64,000 nt of DNA from Lentibacillus sp. JNUCC-1 (GTDB lineage: Bacteria > Bacillota > Bacilli > Bacillales > Amphibacillaceae), in NCBI RefSeq assembly GCF_009741735.1, contig NZ_WHOH01000003.1, positions 186,001-250,000 of the forward strand. The letters run 5' to 3'. Positions within the stretch are counted from its first letter, which is position 1. The number at the start of each line of letters is the position of its first letter. The notes below the pieces were generated by a model. The model was not told the DNA's origin and made no database searches. It saw only the letters and a program-made list of their open reading frames with translations. A program made the position numbers and the translations under genes. Below are positions 19,587-28,712 of the stretch, in pieces.

Positions 19587-19978
19587 CGAGATATTTGACG
19601 TATACAGAAATTGCAGCTATCAACCAATACACCATCCAGAAATTCAGCCCGTCCGAACAAATCGGAATTCATTCACCGGGTTTGCTGGATTCTGCTGTAC
19701 ACCGACCTCAACAATCCGCTTTCGGTAAAGATGCGTATAACACCATCTTTGAAAAAGCAGCCGCGTTGTTTGAATCAGTCGCACAAAATCACGCTTTTCA
19801 CAATGGTAACAAGCGGACTGCCTTTCTATCCCTCACACAATTTCTCTTCTATAATGGCTATGATTTTGCAATGGAAACGCCAAAGAAACAAGCTGATTTT
19901 ACTGTGGATGTTGTCAATAAACACTACACGACTACACAATTGGTGACTACAATTGAGGCGTATAGCTCACCCTTATGA
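19583..19978 (+). CDS. doc: Doc-family toxin (Fic/Doc fold)
   Basis: Doc toxins phosphorylate EF-Tu and stop translation. 131 residues with the Doc signature HAFHNGNKRT (70-79, consensus H.F...GNKR), preceded by the LLDSAVHRPQQSAFG segment that aligns with the N-terminal Doc region. The Doc form of the motif argues for kinase rather than AMP-transferase activity; the phenylalanine expected at the second position is kept as HAF. It is translationally coupled to the AbrB-type antitoxin upstream, a combination known besides Phd-Doc. Confidence 0.88.
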   Translation: MTRYLTYTEIAAINQYTIQKFSPSEQIGIHSPGLLDSAVHRPQQSAFGKDAYNTIFEKAAALFESVAQNHAFHNGNKRTAFLSLTQFLFYNGYDFAMETPKKQADFTVDVVNKHYTTTQLVTTIEAYSSPL

Positions 19979-20094
19979 AGTTCTCATTACACCCATGAGC
20001 ATATAAGTAACCGTTTTCATGAGAGAATGCTACACTAAAGGTGGTAAATATTTACCTTAGAGAGCTTTTTAAAAGCAGAGAGGGGAAATTTATA

Positions 20095-20775
20095 TTGGGT
20101 AAGTTAGACGGCAAAGTCGCATTGGTGACAGGTGCAGGAACAGGACTTGGACGTGCGATAGCCATTACCTTTGCGAAAGAAGGCGCAACAGTCGTCTTAA
20201 ATGGAAGACGCGAAGACAAATTGCGTGAGGTTGAAAAGGAAATTGGTGACCACGCGATTGTGATTCCTGCCGATATGGCCGATGAAGCTGGTGTTAAAGG
20301 CTTGGTGGAAAAGCTTCAGACACAAACAAACGGTAAGTTGGATATTCTGGTCAATAATGCCGGTGGCGTTAATGCGATGGGCAAGGTTGACGAGATGACA
20401 CTTGAGCAGTGGAAAAAGATGCTTGATCTGAATCTGTTCACCCAAGTTCTGGCAACTCGAGAGCTTCTGCCTATCTTGCGTGAAAGCAAGAGCGGTAAAT
20501 TGATCTCTGTCACTTCAGGTATGGTTAACTTCTTCATGGAAGGTATGGGTGCTTATTCGGCAACCAAAGCCGCTGCTGAAAAAATGATGAAGACCGTGGC
20601 TGAGGAAGAAAAAGATACAGGCGTACAGGTTAATATGTTTGATCCGTTAAATGCGATATCAGAGGGGAACCCGCAAGGCCAATACGATCCGATGGATATT
20701 GTCGGAGTGTTGGTGGACTTAGCGGCTGCTCCTGGTGTGGAAAAACACGGTGAAATCATTAAGCCTGAAGTTTAA
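20095..20775 (+). CDS. Short-chain dehydrogenase/reductase
   Basis: NAD(P)-dependent oxidoreductase of unknown substrate. 226 residues: Rossmann motif TGAGTGLG (12-19), NNAGG, and the catalytic YSATKAA. The TTG start at 20095 gives MGKLDGKVALVTG and has AGAGGGG 9 bases upstream; the longer frame from 20041 adds an unlike N-terminus. The body is shorter than the usual 245-250 residues and ends IIKPEV with no C-terminal dimer motif visible. It stands alone between the TA module and a bidirectional terminator. Confidence 0.85.
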   Translation: MGKLDGKVALVTGAGTGLGRAIAITFAKEGATVVLNGRREDKLREVEKEIGDHAIVIPADMADEAGVKGLVEKLQTQTNGKLDILVNNAGGVNAMGKVDEMTLEQWKKMLDLNLFTQVLATRELLPILRESKSGKLISVTSGMVNFFMEGMGAYSATKAAAEKMMKTVAEEEKDTGVQVNMFDPLNAISEGNPQGQYDPMDIVGVLVDLAAAPGVEKHGEIIKPEV

Positions 20776-20783
20776 ATAGTAAG

Positions 20784-20825
20784 AGCCAGCCAATAAGTCA
20801 TGTGACTTGTTGGCTGGCTTTTTTA
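20784..20825. terminator. Bidirectional terminator between SDR and hisC
   Basis: AGCCAGCCAATAAGTCA pairs with TGACTTGTTGGCTGGCT, followed on the plus strand by TTTTTT. It separates two convergent genes. Confidence 0.88.
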
Positions 20826-20831
20826 GCATGG

Positions 20832-21896
20832 TTAGGCATCGTTTAATATTTCACTAAGAACGGATAACAAGCGTGCCATATCCGTGCTTGTGCCAATGGT
20901 GATGCGCAGGTAATCTTTGGTTCTCGGTTTGTTGAAGTGTCTTACAATGATGCCCCTTTTTTTCAATTCCTCATATAATCTTGCTCCTGCGAACGTTGGA
21001 TGCTGTACGAACAGGAAGTTTGTTTGGGACGGCAGTACTTCAAACCCTAATGTTTTCAAACTTTGAGCAAACGATTCCCGCGTGTCTATGATCTTGCTCG
21101 TAGTGGTCTTGAAATAATCAACATCCTCTATAGCGGCTTCAGCTCCTGCAATGGCCAGACGGTCAATTGTATAAGAATTAAAGGAGTCTTTGATACGCAT
21201 TAACCCTTCAATCAAGTCTGGATTTCCCATTGCAAAACCTATGCGCAGGCCTGCAAGCGATCTTGACTTGGACATCGTCTGGACGACTAGAAGGTTATCA
21301 TACATTTTGATGAACGAAACAGCAGAAGCCGCTGCAAAATCAACATAGGCTTCATCAATAATGACAACTTGATCAGGATTGTTCTGCAAAATTGCTTCAA
21401 CATCCTGCAATGATAAAAACACGCTGGTCGGAGCGTTCGGATTTGGAAAAATAACACCGCCTTTTGAATTGAAGAATGTATCTGGCCGCAAGCTGAAATC
21501 AGGATTTAAAGGGGCAGTTTCATAAGGTATATTAAATAATTTCGCATAGACGGGATAAAAGCTATAGGAAATTTCGGGAAATATAATCGGCTGATTTGGT
21601 TCAAAAAAGGCCATAAATGAAAAGGCGAGCACTTCATCTGAACCATTCCCAATAAACACGTTTTCTTTGTTCAAATGATGATAGGCAGCTATTTTCTCCC
21701 GCAGATGGTCAACTGTTGGAGATGGATAAAATTGCATTCCGTTTTGTACGGTTTCCTGTATTGCTTCAATCACTTTGGGTGACGGGGGATACGGGTTTTC
21801 ATTTGTGTTTAATTTTAATATGTCGGATCGGTCAGGTTGTTCCCCGGGGATATAGGGTTCTGTGCGCCTGAGCACTTCACTCCAGTATTTAGTCAC
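20832..21896 (-). CDS. hisC: Histidinol-phosphate aminotransferase
   Basis: PLP enzyme converting imidazole-acetol phosphate to histidinol phosphate. 354 residues: LKLNTNENPYPPSP at the N-terminus, VFIGNGSDEVL, FPNPNAPTS, VIIDEAYVDF, the PLP lysine in TMSKSRSLAGLRIGF, and the C-terminal DYLRITIGT. GTG 21896 (VTKYWSEVL) is taken as start since it overlaps the end of hisIE by 8 bp and lies just after GGTGG; a longer frame would run far into hisIE. Last gene of the his operon here; in B. subtilis hisC lies in the trp-aro cluster. Confidence 0.93.
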   Translation of the reverse strand: MTKYWSEVLRRTEPYIPGEQPDRSDILKLNTNENPYPPSPKVIEAIQETVQNGMQFYPSPTVDHLREKIAAYHHLNKENVFIGNGSDEVLAFSFMAFFEPNQPIIFPEISYSFYPVYAKLFNIPYETAPLNPDFSLRPDTFFNSKGGVIFPNPNAPTSVFLSLQDVEAILQNNPDQVVIIDEAYVDFAAASAVSFIKMYDNLLVVQTMSKSRSLAGLRIGFAMGNPDLIEGLMRIKDSFNSYTIDRLAIAGAEAAIEDVDYFKTTTSKIIDTRESFAQSLKTLGFEVLPSQTNFLFVQHPTFAGARLYEELKKRGIIVRHFNKPRTKDYLRITIGTSTDMARLLSVLSEILNDA

Positions 21897-22524
21897 CCGG
21901 ACCACCTTCTTTTTCGATATGGCGACGATAGAGTTCAGTTTTGATGTCGCTTGAGGAAACACCGAGCGCTTCCATTAACACGAGTGTATGATAAGTCAGG
22001 TCAGCGATTTCCCAAGTAACTTCTTGTCGATCATCATTTTTAGCCCCAATAATGACTTCGCTCGTTTCTTCACCGATCTTCTTCAGTATTTTATCGATTC
22101 CTTCACGAAACAGATAGCTTGTATAGGCGCCTTCTTTCGGGTTTTGGCGGCGGTCACGAATGTTCTGCGTGATTTGCGTCATGATATCTGCTGATGGAGA
22201 GTCGGTGGTATATAAGTTTTTATGAAAACAGGTATGTGCTCCGGTATGGCATGCTGGCCCATGTCGTTCAACTTGTACAAGCAAGGCATCGTTGTCGCAA
22301 TCATAGCTTATATGTTTGACAGACTGCGTGTTACCGGATGACTCTCCTTTGAGCCATAGAACCTGTCTCGATCGGCTGAACAACCAAGTTTCGCCTGTTT
22401 CGAGCGTTTTATCCAGTGCAGCCTGATTCATATAGGCGAGTGTGAGCACACGACCATCTTGTACGTCTTGGATAATCGCAGGAATTAAGCCGTTTTGATT
22501 AAAATGAAGCTCGTCCATTGTCAT
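21889..22524 (-). CDS. hisI: Bifunctional phosphoribosyl-AMP cyclohydrolase / phosphoribosyl-ATP pyrophosphatase
   Basis: Steps 2 and 3 of histidine synthesis in one protein. 211 residues: cyclohydrolase domain at 1 to about 118 with metal-binding CDNDALLVQV and the ERHGPACHTGAHTCF cluster, and pyrophosphatase domain from about 120 with EETSEVIIGAKN and WEIADLTYHTLVLM. The ATG overlaps the hisF TGA (ATGA) with AAGGAGG inside the end of hisF as binding site. Confidence 0.95.
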   Translation of the reverse strand: MTMDELHFNQNGLIPAIIQDVQDGRVLTLAYMNQAALDKTLETGETWLFSRSRQVLWLKGESSGNTQSVKHISYDCDNDALLVQVERHGPACHTGAHTCFHKNLYTTDSPSADIMTQITQNIRDRRQNPKEGAYTSYLFREGIDKILKKIGEETSEVIIGAKNDDRQEVTWEIADLTYHTLVLMEALGVSSSDIKTELYRRHIEKEGGPGD

Positions 22525-23288
22525 GAAAGGGGCCTCCTTATTTCTACACCATTTGCTGTTAACGCGGTTTTTAATTCATGCATGTCTATTTCATTGTAGT
22601 GAAAAACAGAGGCTCCAAGTGCTGCATCTGCTCTTCCAGGCTGGAGCACTTCGACAAAATGGTCAATTGTACCGGCTCCTCCACTCGCGATGATGGGAAT
22701 GCTGACACTGGCGGCGGTGGCTTCAATCAATTCTAGATCATAACCATTTTTAGCACCATCCTCATTAATGGCATTTAAGACAATCTCACCCGCTCCAAGG
22801 GCTTCACCTTTTTTGGCCCACTCGATAACATCCATTCCAGCTGGCTCCTGACCGCCGTTAATATAAACGTCCCACTGGCCTTCCTTCATTTTTTTGGCAT
22901 CAATTGAAAGGACGACCCGCTGAGATCCAAATCGTTCAGCTGCTTCTTTGATCAAAGAAGGATTTCCTACAGCAGCACTGTTGATGGATACTTTATCAGC
23001 GCCTGCATCAAGCGCTTCTTGAATATTATTTAAAGAGCGGATGCCACCACCGATAGTAAACGGGATTGTGATGACCGCAGCGATTTGTTGTGCAACACTC
23101 AGAAAAGTTGGCCGGGAATCGGTCGAAGCGGTAATATCATAAAAAACCAATTCATCTGCTCCTGCATCATTATACCGTTTGGCTGATGACACGGGGTCTG
23201 CCACATCCGTAATATCTAGGAACTTTTTTCCTTTTACAACCCTTCCATTGTCTACGTCAAGACACGGGATAATCCGTTTAACTGCCAT
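22521..23288 (-). CDS. hisF: Imidazole glycerol phosphate synthase cyclase subunit
   Basis: Forms imidazole glycerol phosphate and AICAR from PRFAR and ammonia. 255 residues, intact barrel with catalytic Asp in [15 protein letters not shown] and in VVLSIDAKK, and phosphate sites TIGGGIRS and IIASGGAGT. The partner glutaminase gene hisH, normally just upstream of hisA, is missing from this operon, so the ammonia source is open. It starts 3 bases after hisA, whose end supplies GGAGGT. Confidence 0.95.
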   Translation of the reverse strand: MAVKRIIPCLDVDNGRVVKGKKFLDITDVADPVSSAKRYNDAGADELVFYDITASTDSRPTFLSVAQQIAAVITIPFTIGGGIRSLNNIQEALDAGADKVSINSAAVGNPSLIKEAAERFGSQRVVLSIDAKKMKEGQWDVYINGGQEPAGMDVIEWAKKGEALGAGEIVLNAINEDGAKNGYDLELIEATAASVSIPIIASGGAGTIDHFVEVLQPGRADAALGASVFHYNEIDMHELKTALTANGVEIRRPLS

Positions 23289-23291
23289 AGG

Positions 23292-23999
23292 TTATACCTC
23301 CAATAATTTTTTGAGTGTCGTGGTGCCATCGTAAAGCGCTCTCCCGACAATTGCCCCGTATAAACCCATTTGACGCAAGGCGCGTATATCGTCTTCAGTT
23401 GTAACGCCCCCCGAGGCGATTATGTCAACGTCGACTGTGCTTTGGATGGCTTCGAGTTCTGTGAGATTGGGACCTTCCAGCATCCCGTCCTTGGATATGT
23501 CTGTATATATGACGGTTTGAACGCCAAGGTCTCGCAGCTTCTTGACAAAGTCCAAAGCGCGGACATCACTTGTTTCCGTCCAGCCTTCTGTTGCCATATA
23601 ACCATTGCGTGCATCAATTGAGACGGCGATACGTGCCCCGTATCTGTCGCCTGCTGTTTTTAACAGGTGATCATCCTGAAGCGCGGCAGTTCCTAGAATA
23701 ACGCGGTCAACGCCGGCATTTATATACGCATTTATCTGGGCTTGTGTGCGAATACCGCCTCCGACCTGGATTGGAATCGAGATTTGTTTAGCAATGTCTG
23801 TAATCAGGTTTTCGTTGACAGCTTGCGCGTTTTTCGCCCCATCTAAGTCAACAATATGGAGATACGCAGCATTTTCACGTTCCCATGTTTTTGCCATTTC
23901 AACGGGTGAGTCACTATATATTCTTTCTTGGTTATAATCACCTTGAATCAAGCGAACGCATTTGCCGTTTCGTATATCAATCGCTGGAAATAATATCAT
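23292..23999 (-). CDS. hisA: ProFAR isomerase HisA
   Basis: Isomerises ProFAR to PRFAR. 235 residues, a barrel with catalytic Asp in [15 protein letters not shown] and in [16 protein letters not shown], plus VGGGIRTQ and IIASGGVTT phosphate loops. Slightly shorter than the usual 240-245, with all motifs present. An AAAGGGATG stretch precedes the start. It follows hisB after only 24 bases, where hisH would be expected. Confidence 0.95.
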   Translation of the reverse strand: MILFPAIDIRNGKCVRLIQGDYNQERIYSDSPVEMAKTWERENAAYLHIVDLDGAKNAQAVNENLITDIAKQISIPIQVGGGIRTQAQINAYINAGVDRVILGTAALQDDHLLKTAGDRYGARIAVSIDARNGYMATEGWTETSDVRALDFVKKLRDLGVQTVIYTDISKDGMLEGPNLTELEAIQSTVDVDIIASGGVTTEDDIRALRQMGLYGAIVGRALYDGTTTLKKLLEV

Positions 24000-24023
24000 A
24001 GAATCATCCCTTTTTAATGTGTT

Positions 24024-24608
24024 TCAGATCATCCCTTTTGTACTTGGGATACCTTCAATACGACCTTTGATACTGGTTGCTTCATCAAGTGCTCGACCAA
24101 ATCCCTTAAAAATTGATTCGATCATGTGATGGGTGTTATGGCCATAGGAGAGGGTGATGTGGAGTGTGACCTTCGCATGGCTTGTAAATCCGCGGAAAAA
24201 TTCTTCCACCAATTCTGTGTCAAATTGGCCGGCTTTATCTTTTAAACCATCGACATGATAGACAAGGTAAGGGCGTCCGCTTATATCAAGGGATACCGTG
24301 GAAAGGGCTTCATCCATTGGAGTCGTAACACTGGCATACCTGGTAATGCCGTTTTTATCCCCTAAGGCTTCTGCAAATGCTTGTCCTAGAAGGATCCCAA
24401 TATCCTCAACGGTATGATGCTGGTCGACTTCAAGATCGCCTTCGCAAAAAAGGGACAGATCAAATAATCCATGCTTGGTCATAAGAATGAGCATATGGTC
24501 AAAAAAACCAACGCCAGAGTTTATGTCAGCTTTGCCTTCACCGTCAATTGCCCAGTTCAATCGTATAGCTGTTTCTGAGGTGTTACGACTTTTCTTTGCT
24601 TGTCTCAA
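24024..24608 (-). CDS. hisB: Imidazoleglycerol-phosphate dehydratase
   Basis: Dehydrates imidazole glycerol phosphate; Mn-dependent. 194 residues, the same as B. subtilis HisB when started at TTG 24608 (MRQAKKSRNTSETAI against MRKAERVRKTNETDI). An AAAGGA 9 bases upstream supports it; the ATG at 24617 sits directly on that site. Metal motifs FFDHML, DQHHTVEDIG, YGHNTHHMIE and the C-terminal GIPSTKGMI are intact. It overlaps the end of hisD by 26 bp. Confidence 0.94.
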   Translation of the reverse strand: MRQAKKSRNTSETAIRLNWAIDGEGKADINSGVGFFDHMLILMTKHGLFDLSLFCEGDLEVDQHHTVEDIGILLGQAFAEALGDKNGITRYASVTTPMDEALSTVSLDISGRPYLVYHVDGLKDKAGQFDTELVEEFFRGFTSHAKVTLHITLSYGHNTHHMIESIFKGFGRALDEATSIKGRIEGIPSTKGMI

Positions 24609-25884
24609 AACGTTCATCCTTTCTGATTTGAATGGCATTGGCATGAGCGGTCAGCTGCTCAGAACGGGCCAACGTGGTAATCATGTCTGCGGCCTGAAGC
24701 AAGGCGGTTTCGCTATATTGAATGATGCTCGATTTTTTCACAAAATCATACACCCCGAGTGGGGAAGAAAATTTAGCTGTCCCTGATGTTGGCAATGTAT
24801 GATTGGGGCCTGCAAAGTAATCTCCTAAAGCCTCAGGAGAATAGTTTCCAAGAAATATCGCCCCTGCATGTTCTACGGCTTCTGTATATTTATGAGGGTC
24901 ATCGATCATGAGCTGCAAATGTTCGGGGGCCAGGTCATTTACGATATTAATAGCCTCATCCATATTGTCGGCGATTATGATTGCCCCGTGACGCTCAAGT
25001 GACGTTTCGATAATCGCTTGCCGCTCCAGTTGTGCGGTTTGTTTTAAAATTTCTTTTTGAATCGCTTCTGCCGTTGCGAGAGATGTTGTGATGCAGATCG
25101 CTGCGGCGTCTTCATCGTGTTCTGCCTGTGATAGGAGATCGGCGGCGACAAAAGCTGGCGGGGCTGATGGTTCAGCAACAATACAAATTTCACTCGGCCC
25201 GGCAATCATATCGATGGCAACATCTCCATACACCCACTTCTTGGCACGAGCGACATACGCATTGCCCGGGCCGACAATTTTATAAACCTTTTCAACACTT
25301 TCGGTCCCATAAGCTAAGGCTGCAATTGCCTGGGCCCCGCCCAACTTGTAAATGGTTTTCACGCCTGCGAGATCAGCAGCTACGAGAACTTCGGGTGAGA
25401 CCGAGCCGTTTTCGTCAGGTGGCGTTGTCATAACCAGATTTTTAACCCCGGCAATCTGCGCTGGAATAGCATTCATTAAAACAGTGGAGGGATAAGCTGC
25501 TTTTCCGCCGGGGACATACACACCGACTTTTTCAATCGGGGTTACCTTTTGGCCAAGCCACTTTTGATGTGTTTGTTCAAGAAACCATGACATTTCTTTT
25601 TGAGCTTCATGAAATGCTTTAATATGATCGCTTGCCGTTTTCAGGGCATGGATAAAATCTTTCGAAACATTGGTCCAGGCTGCTTCAATCTCTTTATCTG
25701 AAACCGTGAGCTGGTCCAAACGCGCGCCATCAAATTGCTCGGTTAAGGCAAATAAGGCTTGATCACCATCTGCTTGCACCTGACGAATGATGGTTAATAC
25801 GGACTCATCCAATTGTTCATTTTGGTTCGACGTTTGACGAACCTTTTGCCGCTCAGCAAATTCTTTTCCACTAATAATCCTCAT
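24583..25884 (-). CDS. hisD: Histidinol dehydrogenase
   Basis: Zn-dependent NAD+ enzyme oxidising histidinol to histidine, the final step. 433 residues, full length: EKVGVYVPGGKAAYPSTVLM, IAGPSEI, LLSQAEHDEDA with the catalytic Glu-His, APEHLQLM, and GPNHTLPTSGTAKF. It lies 6 bases after hisG, so they are tightly coupled. Confidence 0.96.
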   Translation of the reverse strand: MRIISGKEFAERQKVRQTSNQNEQLDESVLTIIRQVQADGDQALFALTEQFDGARLDQLTVSDKEIEAAWTNVSKDFIHALKTASDHIKAFHEAQKEMSWFLEQTHQKWLGQKVTPIEKVGVYVPGGKAAYPSTVLMNAIPAQIAGVKNLVMTTPPDENGSVSPEVLVAADLAGVKTIYKLGGAQAIAALAYGTESVEKVYKIVGPGNAYVARAKKWVYGDVAIDMIAGPSEICIVAEPSAPPAFVAADLLSQAEHDEDAAAICITTSLATAEAIQKEILKQTAQLERQAIIETSLERHGAIIIADNMDEAINIVNDLAPEHLQLMIDDPHKYTEAVEHAGAIFLGNYSPEALGDYFAGPNHTLPTSGTAKFSSPLGVYDFVKKSSIIQYSETALLQAADMITTLARSEQLTAHANAIQIRKDERFETSKEKS

Positions 25885-25890
25885 ATATGC

Positions 25891-26517
25891 TCACTCCATC
25901 ACCCTTTTGAGGTTGTTTATAAAAGTATGAATGTCTTTTGATTTTGTCGTAAAACTGGCCTTATTTACAATGAGTCGTGTACTGATCGCTTCTATCTGGT
26001 CCAGGACGACGAGGCCATTTTCTCGTAAAGTGGCTCCAGTTTCCATAATGTCGACGATGACATCAGACAGTCCGATTAAAGGGGCAAGCTCCACAGACCC
26101 GTTAAGTTTGATCAACTCAGCCGGAATGCCTTGTTTCTTAAAGTGTCTTTTAGCAACTTCAGGATATTTTGAAGCGATGACGACTTTGTTGTTTGAGTTA
26201 AGATCAGTATCTGGTTTTCCGGAAATAACAAATTGACATTCACCGAGTTTTAAATCCAGAATTTCGTATATATCAGCGCCTGCTTCAAGTATGTGGTCCT
26301 TGCCCGCTATGCCGATGTCTGCAGCTCCTTTTTCAACGTAAGTAGGAACGTCATCTGCTTTGACAAGGATCAATTTAACAGTATATTCCTGGTCAAAAAA
26401 GATTAACTTTCGATTGTTGGAAAGCAGATCTGGAAAAGTGTACCCCGCTTGTTCAAGAAAATTGATTGCATGTTCTGCTGTGCGTCCTTTGGCAAGCGCC
26501 AGTGTGATTTCATCCAT
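25891..26517 (-). CDS. hisG: ATP phosphoribosyltransferase, short form
   Basis: First, feedback-controlled step of histidine synthesis. 208 residues, i.e. the short form lacking the C-terminal regulatory domain, which needs HisZ as partner; hisZ is directly upstream. Motifs: LALAKGRTAE, KADDVPTYVEKGAADIGIAGKD and the PRPP loop SDVIVDIMETGATLREN. Its ATG abuts the hisZ stop, and GGAGATG at the end of hisZ is the binding site. Confidence 0.95.
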   Translation of the reverse strand: MDEITLALAKGRTAEHAINFLEQAGYTFPDLLSNNRKLIFFDQEYTVKLILVKADDVPTYVEKGAADIGIAGKDHILEAGADIYEILDLKLGECQFVISGKPDTDLNSNNKVVIASKYPEVAKRHFKKQGIPAELIKLNGSVELAPLIGLSDVIVDIMETGATLRENGLVVLDQIEAISTRLIVNKASFTTKSKDIHTFINNLKRVME

Positions 26518-27762
26518 TTATTCATCTCCAATTGCGATTTTTAACAGGCTCAGCAATTCTGATGCACTGGTGAAACGCTGGATCGTTTCTTTGCTGTAAA
26601 ATTGATTGCCAGTTTGATAGAAATAAGCTGTGGTCGAACTGGAATCAGCTGGTCCTTCATGTTTTTCACCTAAGTGGGTGATCACCGAATACCCAGCGTT
26701 TCGTATGCAGCTGGCATATTTTAAAGCAGAGTTCTGTTGGCTTTGGCTATAGAATATGACCATATCTGTTTTTGAAGATGTATGGTCGATATGGGCATTA
26801 TTTTGTTTCAGTGCTTTTAAGAGCCGATCGATTTCAAAGGCAAATCCTACAGCTGGAAGTGCTGTTCCGAACTGCTCTGCCAACTGGTCGTATCGGCCTC
26901 CCATCATAATCGGTTTGCCGTATCCGGCGACAAACCCTTGAAAGATCACGTCAGAATAATAATCCATGTTATTGATTAAGCCGAGATCGAAAACAACAGA
27001 ATCCGTGACGTCGTATATCTCTAAAAGTGTGTATAAGGTGCTTAAATACTGTATTTTATCTTGCATGGCAGACGTTAAAGGGAGGCGCAAGACCTGTTTC
27101 AGCACATTTTGCGGATCGCCATATAGTAACGGGATAGCCTGCAAAATCTCCCTTGTGTCATTTGGAATGTTTAATTCAGACAGATAGGGCTGAATCTCGG
27201 CCAGGTTTTTTGATTGAATGATTGTTGTCAGGTGGTCTTTTTGATTGGGATTTAAATCAAGCTGTTTCATAACCACTTTTAAAAATCCTGCATGGCCTAT
27301 TTCAACTTTAAAATCTTTAAAACCAAGATCCTTTAAAGCGTGAATAGCAAGGGCCATCACTTCAGCGTCCGTTTCGGGAGTCCCATTGCCAAAATGTTCA
27401 ATTCCCGCTTGCAGGCGTTCTTTCAATTCCGCAGCTTCCTGATACTGACGAAAGACATTCAAAACATAAAACAAACGTGTTTCGGCTTGGAGCGATAATG
27501 CGTTCATACGGGTGATAGGGATGGTGACATCTGGCCTCATCACTAAGACCTCTCCTGATTGATCAATAACCTTAACCATGTTTTCTCGTTTAACCGTCCC
27601 GCTTACTGAATGGTATAAATCATAGTTTTCAAATGTTGACGTGCGTACCTGCTTGTAGCCATATGTTTGAAAACGATGTTTCAGTTTGGAGATCAGACCA
27701 TAATAAGCTTGGAATTCGATCGATTCTGTTTCACGTGTGTTGTCAAATAAGTAGGGCTGCAT
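26518..27762 (-). CDS. hisZ: ATP phosphoribosyltransferase regulatory subunit HisZ
   Basis: Histidyl-tRNA synthetase paralogue that activates short HisG and confers histidine inhibition. 414 residues with the class II synthetase core (MRPDVTIPITRM as motif 2, YYSDVIFQGFVAGYGKPIMMGGRYDQL) but a diverged C-terminus. AAAGGAGG stands 7 bases before the ATG. First gene of the operon; no T-box or long leader is present between it and the promoter. Confidence 0.92.
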   Translation of the reverse strand: MQPYLFDNTRETESIEFQAYYGLISKLKHRFQTYGYKQVRTSTFENYDLYHSVSGTVKRENMVKVIDQSGEVLVMRPDVTIPITRMNALSLQAETRLFYVLNVFRQYQEAAELKERLQAGIEHFGNGTPETDAEVMALAIHALKDLGFKDFKVEIGHAGFLKVVMKQLDLNPNQKDHLTTIIQSKNLAEIQPYLSELNIPNDTREILQAIPLLYGDPQNVLKQVLRLPLTSAMQDKIQYLSTLYTLLEIYDVTDSVVFDLGLINNMDYYSDVIFQGFVAGYGKPIMMGGRYDQLAEQFGTALPAVGFAFEIDRLLKALKQNNAHIDHTSSKTDMVIFYSQSQQNSALKYASCIRNAGYSVITHLGEKHEGPADSSSTTAYFYQTGNQFYSKETIQRFTSASELLSLLKIAIGDE

Positions 27763-27819
27763 AGGACGCCTCCTTTCACTTTATTACTTTATCACTTTAA
27801 TTAGGTGAAGTTTTATAGT

Positions 27820-27848
27820 AGTATAATAGCCATATTGATTCATGTCAA
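27820..27848 (-). promoter_or_regulatory. Promoter of the his operon
   Basis: On the minus strand TTGACA (27848-27843), a 17-base spacer and TATACT (27825-27820). The -10 overlaps a plus-strand TATAAT (27822-27827) that probably serves hisJ, so the divergent promoters share DNA. Confidence 0.85.
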
Positions 27849-27867
27849 CACATCAGGAGGTTTTATT

Positions 27868-28671
27868 ATGTTAGATTATCACATACACAGTCATTTTTCG
27901 GCTGATTGCGAAGCACCGATGGAAGCGGTGATTCAAGCTGCTATTGAAAAAGGACTCACAGAAATATGCTTCACCGAGCACATTGATTATGAGTATCCGG
28001 ATCCATCCATCGTATTTGAATTCGATTTGAAACACTATGATCAGACGATCCGGCACTTTCAAAATATGTATGACGGCAGGATAAAAGTAAAAAAGGGAAT
28101 AGAAATTGGTGTCCAACCTCATCTGCTGGAACGATATGAAACGTTAATGGAAGAGGAGGTCTTTGATTTTGTCATATGTTCCATGCACACAGTGGCTCGG
28201 CAAGATCTGCATTCGAAGGCTTTTTTTAAGGGGAAAACAATAGAAGAAGCACATGAGGTGTATTATGAAGAACTGCTGGATTGTGTCCGGCGTTTTAAAG
28301 GTTTCAATGTACTCGGTCATGTGGACTTGATTAAGCGCTATTCGGAACGGCCAAGTGAAAAGTCGTTTCAGCCTGTCATTCGTGATATTTTTAAAGAGAT
28401 TATTGCTGATGGAAAAGGAATTGAATTAAATACATCGGGCACACGTTATGGGCTTAACAGTGGCATGCCGAGCTGCGATATTTTACAATTATATAAGGAT
28501 AGTGGAGGCGAGATCATTACACTTGGTTCGGATGCGCATACCGAGAAAAACTTGGGGTATGATTTTCAGAACGCCCTTATTTTGTTAAGGGATATCGGAT
28601 TTCGTTTTGTTGCATCTTTTGATGGTGGTGAGCCTGAATTTCATACGATTGAAAAGTTAATACAGCGTTGA
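27868..28671 (+). CDS. hisJ: Histidinol-phosphatase, PHP family
   Basis: Removes phosphate from histidinol phosphate. 267 residues, PHP-domain metal motifs MLDYHIHSHFSADCEAP, CFTEHIDYEYP, DFVICSMHTV, NVLGHVDLIKRYS and LGSDAHTEKNLGYDF. ATG 27868 has AGGAGG 6 bases upstream. Transcribed divergently from the his operon from an overlapping promoter region, which puts the two under common control. In B. subtilis hisJ is unlinked. Confidence 0.92.
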   Translation: MLDYHIHSHFSADCEAPMEAVIQAAIEKGLTEICFTEHIDYEYPDPSIVFEFDLKHYDQTIRHFQNMYDGRIKVKKGIEIGVQPHLLERYETLMEEEVFDFVICSMHTVARQDLHSKAFFKGKTIEEAHEVYYEELLDCVRRFKGFNVLGHVDLIKRYSERPSEKSFQPVIRDIFKEIIADGKGIELNTSGTRYGLNSGMPSCDILQLYKDSGGEIITLGSDAHTEKNLGYDFQNALILLRDIGFRFVASFDGGEPEFHTIEKLIQR

Positions 28672-28712
28672 ACCTATGCTTATTTTGAGAAATTTAATAG
28701 GAAGGTGATGGT

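Noticed and set aside
27763..27819. T-box or attenuator leader for the his operon
   Set aside because: Only about 50 bases lie between the -10 and the hisZ start, too short for a T-box, and no terminator hairpin is present.
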